From a bacterium (GTDB lineage Bacteria; Elusimicrobiota; Elusimicrobia; UBA1565; UBA9628), in contig JAJXVH010000008.1 of NCBI GenBank assembly GCA_021782205.1, positions 1-64,000 of the forward strand: a DNA stretch of 64,000 nt, in the 5' to 3' direction. Shown piece after piece: positions 16,709 to 23,507 of the stretch; the first letter of the stretch is position 1; each line of letters begins with the position of its first letter. The position numbers and the translations under genes were made by a program. The notes under the pieces were generated by a model. The model had not been told where the DNA came from and did no database searches. It worked only from the letters and a program-made list of their open reading frames with translations.

Positions 16709-17634
16709 AGAAACCTGCTGAGGCATCGCCTACAGCGCCACGGCGGCTAGTCCACTACACGCCGCTTCGCTACCCGGGAGGCAAAGCGAAGCTCGCTGCT
16801 TTCGTAAAAAAAATTATTGAACTAAACGATCTCACTGACGGTCACTACGTTGAGCCCTATGCTGGCGGCGCGGGGATCGCGCTCGAACTTCTTTTTCACG
16901 AGTATGTATCACATATCCATATCAATGACGTCAGCAAACATGTTCACGCCTTCTGGAAGAGTGCCCTTGATCACACCGAACGTCTCACGAAGCTAATTCG
17001 CGACACTCCGCTCACGGTGGCCGCATGGGACAGACAGAAACATATAGTCGCACACCCACACGACAACAGTATTGTTGCGCTTGGCTTTGCGACTTTTTTC
17101 CTTAATCGAACCAATCGATCCGGGATTCTAAATGGCGGAATAATCGGTGGTCGCGATCAATCCGGCCCGTGGAAGATTGATGCGCGTTATAATGCTGTAG
17201 AACTTATTTTCCGTATTGAGTCGATTGCGAAACTTCGAGGCCGGATCAGCTTATCCCGTGAAGATGCAGTTGATTTTCTGAGGTCGCGCATGAGGACCCT
17301 GCCCTCAAAGACCCTGATTTATCTCGATCCGCCATATTATGTAAAGGGCAAGGATTTATATCCCGACTATTATACGCACGATGATCACGTCAGGATTGCA
17401 AAGTTCGTGAGCCAGAAAATCTGCCGTCAGAAATGGATTGTCTCCTACGATAACGTTGATCCTATCCACGCGCTCTATAGTGGTCATGCTAATATTGTTT
17501 ACGAGTTGGGGTATAGTGCTCGGGATGCCCGCACGGGGTCTGAGGCGATGTTTTTCTGTGATGATCTAATGATCCCCGCACTCATGGGAGCAATGAACGC
17601 GTTGCCGGCTATGGAAGGGAGGATTTTGCAATGA
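16699..17634 (+). CDS. Dam-like DNA adenine N6-methyltransferase (D12 class)
   Basis: 311 residues of the alpha-class D12 family. LRYPGGKAKL (about residue 18) is the N-terminal SAM-binding motif, YVEPYAGGAGIALELL supplies the FxGxG-like motif I and YLDPPYY (about residue 212) is the catalytic DPPY. It methylates adenine in DNA; the target sequence cannot be predicted. The gene overlaps ParB-like 1 by 10 bases and ParB-like 2 by 4 (ATGA), so the three must be co-translated. Codon use and GC content are unlike the flanking genome, indicating transfer. In this arrangement methylation most likely marks self DNA, which is inference. Confidence 0.9.
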   Translation: MGVKKPAEASPTAPRRLVHYTPLRYPGGKAKLAAFVKKIIELNDLTDGHYVEPYAGGAGIALELLFHEYVSHIHINDVSKHVHAFWKSALDHTERLTKLIRDTPLTVAAWDRQKHIVAHPHDNSIVALGFATFFLNRTNRSGILNGGIIGGRDQSGPWKIDARYNAVELIFRIESIAKLRGRISLSREDAVDFLRSRMRTLPSKTLIYLDPPYYVKGKDLYPDYYTHDDHVRIAKFVSQKICRQKWIVSYDNVDPIHALYSGHANIVYELGYSARDARTGSEAMFFCDDLMIPALMGAMNALPAMEGRILQ

Positions 17635-18749
17635 AAGCAAAAGCAAATGGGGGGGGTCCCTTGGCCCAAACGATCTCGGACTTACCTACGGACCAGCTAC
17701 TGCTGGACTCCCGGAATCCTCGCCTCGCCTCTGGTGCCGCCGTAAAAACACAGGATGATCTCTTGAAAGTCCTTTGGGAGGAGATGGCCGTGGATGAGGT
17801 TGCGCTGTCCATCGCAGCCAATGGATTCTTCCGCGAGGAACCTCTGTTCGCTGTTCCCGATGGCAAGGGAAAATACATCGTTGTGGAGGGCAATCGACGC
17901 CTGGCATCGGTTATTCTGCTGAGAGACGAGACCAAAAGGAAGAAGATTTTGGCGACCGAGCTTCCTGCACTCTCTGCTGAAGCTAGAGCGAAACTTGATA
18001 CCTTGCCCGTGTCCGTATACAAGGAGCGAGAAGACCTTTGGCAGTACTTCGGATTTAGACACATAAACGGCCCAAAGCCGTGGGACGCCTTCAGTAAAGC
18101 ACAGTACGTAGCGGAGGTTAATGAGAGATACGGAATTGCTCTTGACGAGATTGCGAATAGCATCGGCGACCGGCATACCACCGTAAAGCGTCTCTTTCGT
18201 GGATTCAAGATTCTAGAACAGGCTGAATCTGTGGCTGGTTTCAACAGAGAAGATCGAGTCAGGAATCGCTTTTACTTTTCGCACCTATATACGGCGGCCG
18301 ATCAGCCCGAGTTCCAGAAGTTTCTAGGGATCGATTCGGATAAGTCCCTAAAAAGAAATCCCGTGACCAAGGGCAAGCTCCCTGAACTTAAGGAGCTGAT
18401 GGTCTGGTTGTATGGCAGCAAGACCGAGAGCAAAGAGCCTGTTGTTCGGTCTCAAAATCCAGATCTAAACTTGCTTCGCGAAGTGGTCAGCAAGAAGAAT
18501 GCTCTTGCGGGACTCCGTTCCGGACTCTCGCTAGAGCGAGCAGCTGAAATCGGCATTGGTGACCAGCGCCGCTTTAGAGAGGCCTTGACTCGCTCGAAGG
18601 AAGACCTTCAGCAGGCGAAGGGAACAGTAACAACCGGTTATTCCGGCGAACAGGACCTTTATGACACGGTCAAGGATATCTTGGCCTACGCTGAAACTAT
18701 CAAGTCCGAAATGGACGCCAAGGATGGAAAGAAAGCGCGTGCCAACTAA
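17631..18749 (+). CDS. ParB-like protein 2 of the methylase-containing operon
   Basis: 372 residues. It again has an N-terminal ParB-type domain (LPTDQLLLDSRNPRL, then YIVVEGNRRLASVIL at about residue 85). A predicted helix-turn-helix-like segment follows (AQYVAEVNERYGIALDEIANSIGDRHTTVKRLFRGFK), the usual ParB order. The domain order therefore matches ParB/Spo0J regulators, and the C-terminal 180 residues are of unknown type. It differs strongly from ParB-like 1 outside the GNRR box, so the two are paralogues with different roles. It starts with ATGA coupling after the methylase and overlaps the next gene by 26 bases. Confidence 0.75.
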   Translation: MKAKANGGGPLAQTISDLPTDQLLLDSRNPRLASGAAVKTQDDLLKVLWEEMAVDEVALSIAANGFFREEPLFAVPDGKGKYIVVEGNRRLASVILLRDETKRKKILATELPALSAEARAKLDTLPVSVYKEREDLWQYFGFRHINGPKPWDAFSKAQYVAEVNERYGIALDEIANSIGDRHTTVKRLFRGFKILEQAESVAGFNREDRVRNRFYFSHLYTAADQPEFQKFLGIDSDKSLKRNPVTKGKLPELKELMVWLYGSKTESKEPVVRSQNPDLNLLREVVSKKNALAGLRSGLSLERAAEIGIGDQRRFREALTRSKEDLQQAKGTVTTGYSGEQDLYDTVKDILAYAETIKSEMDAKDGKKARAN

Positions 18750-19671
18750 GCGATCAAAATCGTTCCCGCTTCCGGGCAATCCAATGGATGTCATTAAACT
18801 CGCCGACTGGCTTGAGATTTACGCTCTTATCTCAGCGGATGGGAATTCTAGCCGTGGTGACTTGGAACGTGCCTTAAAACGCGCGTCAGTATTCCAAACG
18901 GCGCAAGGAGATGAGGCCAATGACATCGAGGAGGTCGGCGCCCAGGTCTTTTTAGAATTGGAAGAGCGCGCGAAAGCCGCTGGCGACGCCTACCCCTTTG
19001 AACTATCTTGCGGATTAGTGCGACTTCGGGGGAAGCCCAACAAATTCCCCGCCTATATTTTCTGTCTCATTCTTTCCTACTTCAAGTGGAAGGCTGCGAA
19101 AGGAGCTGCGGTTGATCCGTGGAAACTATTCGAGGAACTATCGTGCAGTGCGGCTGGGCGTTATATGCAAGGCGACGTCTTTTGGCTCGCTTCTCGTTCG
19201 GGTATATCGAAATCACGTCGCAAGGGGCAGCCCACGGCGTTCCAAAAGGGCGTGGATGCTCTGTGCTCCGCTTTAGGTGAAGGGCAGGGCTTCAAGAAAC
19301 AACCGACTCTTAACCGTCAGGATGATAAAGTGGATTTGGTCGCTTGGCGAGGATTCGCAGATAACCGCCCAAGCAAGCTCGTGATGTTTGGTCAGTGCGC
19401 CGCAGGAGAAAACTGGGACGGAAAAACCGCCGAGCTACAGCCCGACAGATTTTGGGACCAGTGGATGCAGAACGGGAAAGTCAGCCCGCTTCTTCGTTCC
19501 TTCTACATTCCATATCGAATACCGCGAAGCGAATGGGAATTTAGGGCACGCAGCACAGGCATTCTTTTTGACAGATGCCGCATCGCATACTGGACGAGCA
19601 GCGCGTCCGAGGTGGCGCGCGATCTTCGCTACATGCGTTGGTGTGGCTCGATCCTTGCTCGACAAACCTGA
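18724..19671 (+). CDS. nuclease-like protein of unknown family, last gene of the ParB-Dam operon
   Basis: About 315 residues. I recognise no named family, but the layout fits a PD-(D/E)XK-type fold: a helix with a Glu (KLFEELSC), then DDKVDLVAW (acidic residue on a strand) and LVMFGQCAAGENW (strand ending in Gln, as in Mrr-like QxK). The expected Lys is not obvious in GQCAAG, so activity is uncertain. The ATG at 18724 overlaps ParB-like 2 by 26 bases; a GTG at 18739 preceded by GGAAAG is an alternative. As the last gene of a tightly overlapping operon it is the natural effector candidate. Confidence 0.6.
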   Translation: MERKRVPTKRSKSFPLPGNPMDVIKLADWLEIYALISADGNSSRGDLERALKRASVFQTAQGDEANDIEEVGAQVFLELEERAKAAGDAYPFELSCGLVRLRGKPNKFPAYIFCLILSYFKWKAAKGAAVDPWKLFEELSCSAAGRYMQGDVFWLASRSGISKSRRKGQPTAFQKGVDALCSALGEGQGFKKQPTLNRQDDKVDLVAWRGFADNRPSKLVMFGQCAAGENWDGKTAELQPDRFWDQWMQNGKVSPLLRSFYIPYRIPRSEWEFRARSTGILFDRCRIAYWTSSASEVARDLRYMRWCGSILARQT

Positions 19672-19847
19672 ACTTTTTAAACTCGGCTAAAAACGATTTG
19701 ATCCAACTGGCGGATATGGTGTCGGGAGCGATTCACGGAAGCCGCGGCGAAAAAGCGGACGCGAAAGACTACATCCAGCTTATCCGGCTGAGGGAGGCGG
19801 GGGTGCAGATTTGGCCGAACCTGAAAAACAATGAACCTGAGTCCTAG
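19665..19847 (+). pseudogene. DUF3800 gene, C-terminal fragment
   Basis: In frame from about 19665 the sequence reads NFLNSAKNDLIQLADMVSGA and ends VQIWPNLKNNEPES, the conserved end of DUF3800 proteins (DLIQLADMV and the final charged tail). It begins where the nuclease-like gene ends and its stop codon lies inside direct repeat B. Together with 14334-14408 it represents one DUF3800 gene whose middle (about 130 or more residues) has been lost. Confidence 0.7.
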
Positions 19848-19930
19848 CCCTCGCAGGCACGCGCACCAAAGGTGGCAGTTCGGATTTCAGGTTCGCCTCT
19901 AGCATAACAGAATATGGGTATAAATTCCAG
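19832..19930 (+). repeat. direct repeat copy B flanking the inserted segment
   Basis: The second copy of the about 100-base repeat seen at 14407-14506, with a single-base indel in the GGATTTCAGGT part and a divergent stretch of about 12 bases before the identical CAGAATATGGGTATAAATTCCAG end. It contains the stop codon of the DUF3800 C-terminal fragment. Confidence 0.85.
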
Positions 19931-20087
19931 CGACGCGCCTGCCGACAAGACAGCCGCGCGTTCCGCCGACTCCATCTATCAGGCTTTCCCAATTCGCGAC
20001 GCGCTGCGTCCCGAATTGAGCAGGACGCGCTATCGCGCGCTCGCCCTGAAGCGGCAGACGGGACTCTTTACTTATGAGCAGAAATAA
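19914..20087 (+). pseudogene. miniature in-frame remnant of the DUF1016 gene
   Basis: A 57-codon ORF starting MGINSSDAPADK aligns piecewise to the DUF1016 gene at 14490: its first 12 residues, AARSADSI (AARSVDCI in the long copy), FPIRDALRPELSRTRYRAL, and LKRQTGLFTYEQ (LERQIGTLYYER). At least three internal deletions removed over 100 codons but the frame stayed open. It is too short to fold as DUF1016. Its end overlaps the first 14 bases of mod, so it could serve as a translated leader for mod. Confidence 0.65.
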
Positions 20088-22263
20088 CGACTCCGAACGC
20101 TACGAATTGTCCGACGCCGAGAAGCGCGACCTGGTCAAGCTCATCAACGAGGGCAAGCCTCTTCCGGAAAAATACCGCTTTCTTTTATTCGAGGACAAGC
20201 GCGAGGTCGAGCTGGTCTGGAACGGCAAGTCCCGCGAGGTCACCAACGTCATCCTGCCCTTCCAGACCCTGGAGCACATCGACGAACCCCGCAAGGAGAA
20301 GCACGAGGAGGAAGAGCTTGCGCTGGACATGGGCGGCCGCCAGGCCGGCGGCTGGACGAACAAGCTGATCTGGGGCGACAACAAGCTCATCTTGTCCTCT
20401 CTGAAGTCCGGCGCTCTGCGCCAGCAGATCGAGGACGCGGGCGGCCTGAAGCTGATCTACATCGACCCTCCCTTCGACGTGGGCGCCGACTTCTCCATGG
20501 ACATCGAGATCGGTGGCGAGACGTTCCACAAAGAACCGAACCTGTTGGAGCAGATCGCCTATCGGGACACTTGGGGGCGGGGGGCGGATTCGTTCATCTC
20601 GATGATCTACGAGCGGTTGATTTTGATGCGCGATCTACTTTCCAACGACGGGAGCATCTATGTTCACTGCGATTGGCGAGTAAACTCGTACATTAGAAAT
20701 CTCCTTGATGAAGTGTTCGGTGCTGATAAATTTCTTAATGACATAGTCTGGTCCTACTTCGCTTTCAAACGCAAGACTGCCAAGAAATTCCCTCAGAAAC
20801 ACGACACGATAATCTCATTTCGGAAAGGCGAACAACACATCTGGCACACACAGTTTAAGCCCCACTCCGAAGAATATCTAAAGCGTTGGAAGAAGGATGC
20901 GAATGGCCGCCTTTATCGTGACGATGTAAATCCAACTGCGGGTGGAAAGCGGATCATTTATCTTGATGAGGTCGAGGGCGACATCGTTGATTCAACATGG
21001 ATCGACATACCCCCAGTAAATCCAATGGGTGCCGAACGTGCGGACTATCCGACCCAAAAGCCGGAGACATTACTCCATAGAATTATCCAGGCCGGGACCA
21101 ATCCTGGCGATATGGTTGCTGATTTCTTCTGCGGTTCCGGAACCACTGCGGCGGTCGCAGAAAAGCTTGGACGCAAGTGGATCGCCACTGACCTCGGCAA
21201 GTTCGGCATCCACACCACACGAAAGCGTTTGATCGGCGTGCAGCGCGAACTCAAGGCCGCGGGGAAGTCTTTCCGGGCGTTCGAGGTTTTGAACCTCGGC
21301 CGATATGAGCGCCAGGCTTATCTGAACGTTTCCAACCGGCTGTCGGCCAAGAAGAAGGCGGACGCGCTGGCCAAAAAGGAACGGGACTTCCGCGAACTTA
21401 TTCTGCGCGCCTATCGCGCCGAGCCGCTGGACAATGGGGGCTTCTTCCACGGCAAGAACGCAGGAAGGCTTGTGGTGGTGGGGCCGATCAATCTGCCGGT
21501 GGGACGGCTATTCGTGGAGGAAGTCATCACCGAGTGCCGAAAGCGGCGCGCCTCGCGGGCGGACATACTGGCGTTTGAGTTTGAGATGGGGTTGTTTCCG
21601 GCGGTTTTGGAGGAGGCCAAGCAGAAGGGCATCGACATCGCGCCCAAGATGATCCCGCCGGAGGTCTTCGACAAGCGCGCGGTGGAGAAAGGCCAGGTGC
21701 GCTTCCATGACGTGAGCTACATCGAGGCCGCGCCGCGCTACGACAAGAAGGACAAGCGCCGGGTCACCATAGAGTTGACCGACTTCTCCGTCTACTACAC
21801 GCAGGGACTCGTGGACTCGGTGGCCGCCGAGCTGAAGGAGGGAAAAAGCGAGGTCGTCTGCGAGGCGGGCAAGCTCATCAAGATCGCCAAGGACAAGAAG
21901 GGCGTGGTCACCCGCGAGGTCCTGACCAAGAAGTGGACCGACTGGGTGGACTACTGGGCCGTGGACTTCGACTACGAAAGCCGCAAGGAGATCGTGAAGA
22001 TGCCCAAGACCATGGGCGTGGAAGGCGAGCTTCCCGGAACCGTGGTCGCGGGCGAGGAGTTCATCGAGTTCGAGGAGCGCTGGACCGGCGCCTACATCTT
22101 CGAAAACGAGTGGCAAAGCTTCCGCACCCGTCAGGACCGCGACCTGGAGTTGACCTCCGCCGCGCACGCCTACCCCAAGCCGGGCCGTTATACGGTGGCC
22201 GTCAAGGTCATCGACATCTTCGGCAACGACACCATGACGCTGGTCCCGGTCACCGTATCGTAG
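20074..22263 (+). CDS. mod: type III restriction-modification system, Mod methyltransferase
   Basis: 729 residues. A beta-class adenine N6-methyltransferase: the catalytic motif IV DPPF (IYIDPPFDVG, about residue 131) precedes the SAM motif FFCGSGTTA (about residue 351), with the target-recognition domain between. Mod gives site specificity to both methylation and cleavage by the Res subunit encoded at 11614. The DNA of the recognition region (about 20600-21170) is clearly less GC-rich than the two ends of the gene, suggesting that the domain was exchanged by recombination, a known way type III systems change specificity. The C-terminal third (ending TMTLVPVTVS) is typical of Mod proteins. 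The ATG is inside the end of the mini-DUF1016 frame. Confidence 0.93.
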   Translation: MSRNNDSERYELSDAEKRDLVKLINEGKPLPEKYRFLLFEDKREVELVWNGKSREVTNVILPFQTLEHIDEPRKEKHEEEELALDMGGRQAGGWTNKLIWGDNKLILSSLKSGALRQQIEDAGGLKLIYIDPPFDVGADFSMDIEIGGETFHKEPNLLEQIAYRDTWGRGADSFISMIYERLILMRDLLSNDGSIYVHCDWRVNSYIRNLLDEVFGADKFLNDIVWSYFAFKRKTAKKFPQKHDTIISFRKGEQHIWHTQFKPHSEEYLKRWKKDANGRLYRDDVNPTAGGKRIIYLDEVEGDIVDSTWIDIPPVNPMGAERADYPTQKPETLLHRIIQAGTNPGDMVADFFCGSGTTAAVAEKLGRKWIATDLGKFGIHTTRKRLIGVQRELKAAGKSFRAFEVLNLGRYERQAYLNVSNRLSAKKKADALAKKERDFRELILRAYRAEPLDNGGFFHGKNAGRLVVVGPINLPVGRLFVEEVITECRKRRASRADILAFEFEMGLFPAVLEEAKQKGIDIAPKMIPPEVFDKRAVEKGQVRFHDVSYIEAAPRYDKKDKRRVTIELTDFSVYYTQGLVDSVAAELKEGKSEVVCEAGKLIKIAKDKKGVVTREVLTKKWTDWVDYWAVDFDYESRKEIVKMPKTMGVEGELPGTVVAGEEFIEFEERWTGAYIFENEWQSFRTRQDRDLELTSAAHAYPKPGRYTVAVKVIDIFGNDTMTLVPVTVS

Positions 22264-22307
22264 AGAGCGTTTCACCGCATGATTGAGCGCCCGGAAACAG
22301 GAAAAGC

Positions 22308-22313
22308 TAAGAT
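22308..22313 (+). promoter_or_regulatory. -10 element for a leaderless aminotransferase transcript
   Basis: TAAGAT ends 6 nt before the ATG at 22320, so transcription would start at or next to the start codon. A weak TTGAGC lies upstream at 22283-22288 (19-nt spacing). No Shine-Dalgarno is present. Confidence 0.4.
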
Positions 22314-22319
22314 CAACCC

Positions 22320-23507
22320 ATGAAACTCGCCCACAGCTACACGCGCCTCGGCACCGAAACCGCCTTCGAGGTTCTCGTGCGCGCCCGCGCCCTGGAGGCG
22401 CAGGGCCGCAAGATCGTGCATCTGGAGATCGGCGAGCCCGACTTCGACACGCCCAAGAACATCCGCGACGCCGCCAAGAAGGCGCTCGACGACGGCTTCA
22501 CGCACTACGGACCTTCCGCCGGCCTGCCGCAGACGCGCGCGGCCGTGGCCGCCTACGTCTCGCGCACGCGCGGCGTGGCCGTGGCGCCCGAGGAGACCAT
22601 TATCGTGCCCGGCGGCAAGCCGGTGATCTTCTTCGCCATACTCGCGCTGATCGACCCGGGCGACGAGGTGATCTACCCCAACCCGGGCTTCCCGATCTAC
22701 GAGTCCATGATCAACTACGTGGGCGGCAAGGCGGTGCCGCTGCCCATCCACGAGAGCCGCGGCTGGGACTTCGATCCGGCGGAGCTGGAGCGCCTGCTCT
22801 CGCCCAAGACGAAGCTGGTGATTTTAAACTCGCCGGCCAACCCCACCGGGGGCGTGACCGGCGCCGAGGGCATGGAACGCGTGGCGCGCGCCCTGCACGA
22901 CAAGGCGCCCGGCGCGCTGATCCTGTCCGACGAGATCTACTCGCGCCTGGTCTACGAGGGCGAGCACCGGTCGATCCTGTCCCTGCCCGGCATGAAGGAG
23001 CGCACGCTCCTGCTCGACGGCTTCTCGAAGACCTGGGCGATGACCGGCTGGCGGCTGGGCTACGGCGTGGGGCCGAAGTGGCTCATCGACGCGATGGCCA
23101 AGCTCGCCACCAACGACCACTCCTGCGTGGCGTCCTTCGCGCAGATCGCGGCCATCGAGGCGCTGGAGGGCCCGCAGGAGTCCGTGACGGCGATGGCGCG
23201 CGAGTTCGTGCGCCGGCGCGACGTCATCGTCGCGGGGCTCAATCAATTGCCCGGCTTCAAGTGCGCCACGCCCAAGGCATCGTTCTACGTGTTTCCGAAC
23301 ATCAAGGCCACGGGCCTGAGCTCCAAGGTCTTGGCCGACGCCCTGCTGAGCGAGGCGGGCGTGGCCTGCCTGTCCGGCACCGCCTTCGGCGCGCAGGGCG
23401 AGGGCTACCTGCGCTTCTCCTACGCCAACTCCGTGGAGAACATCCAGACCGCGCTCGCGGCGATCCGGCAGGCCCTGCCCAAGCTCGCCGCAGCACCCGC
23501 GCGGTGA
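22320..23507 (+). CDS. class I/II PLP-dependent aminotransferase
   Basis: 395 residues, fold type I. LNSPANPTGGV, the PLP-contacting ILSDEIYSRLVYEG and the Schiff-base Lys in GFSKTWAMTGWRLGYG (about residue 240) are intact, and YLRFSYANS has the substrate carboxylate-binding Arg. It transfers amino groups between an amino acid and a 2-oxo acid in the cytoplasm, probably aspartate/alanine/aromatic type; exact specificity is not readable. The ABC exporter gene starts with a GTG overlapping its stop. The 994-residue ORF in the track is an out-of-frame read-through of this gene into the exporter. Confidence 0.9.
   Translation: MKLAHSYTRLGTETAFEVLVRARALEAQGRKIVHLEIGEPDFDTPKNIRDAAKKALDDGFTHYGPSAGLPQTRAAVAAYVSRTRGVAVAPEETIIVPGGKPVIFFAILALIDPGDEVIYPNPGFPIYESMINYVGGKAVPLPIHESRGWDFDPAELERLLSPKTKLVILNSPANPTGGVTGAEGMERVARALHDKAPGALILSDEIYSRLVYEGEHRSILSLPGMKERTLLLDGFSKTWAMTGWRLGYGVGPKWLIDAMAKLATNDHSCVASFAQIAAIEALEGPQESVTAMAREFVRRRDVIVAGLNQLPGFKCATPKASFYVFPNIKATGLSSKVLADALLSEAGVACLSGTAFGAQGEGYLRFSYANSVENIQTALAAIRQALPKLAAAPAR

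Noticed and set aside
15353-18749. Chromosome or plasmid partition locus because of the ParB-like genes
   Set aside because: No ParA ATPase, parS-like repeats or replication gene is present, and the two ParB-like proteins are interleaved with a methylase.
14407-19930. IS element or transposon bounded by the repeats
   Set aside because: No transposase or integrase and no terminal inverted repeats; the repeats are direct and carry gene fragments.
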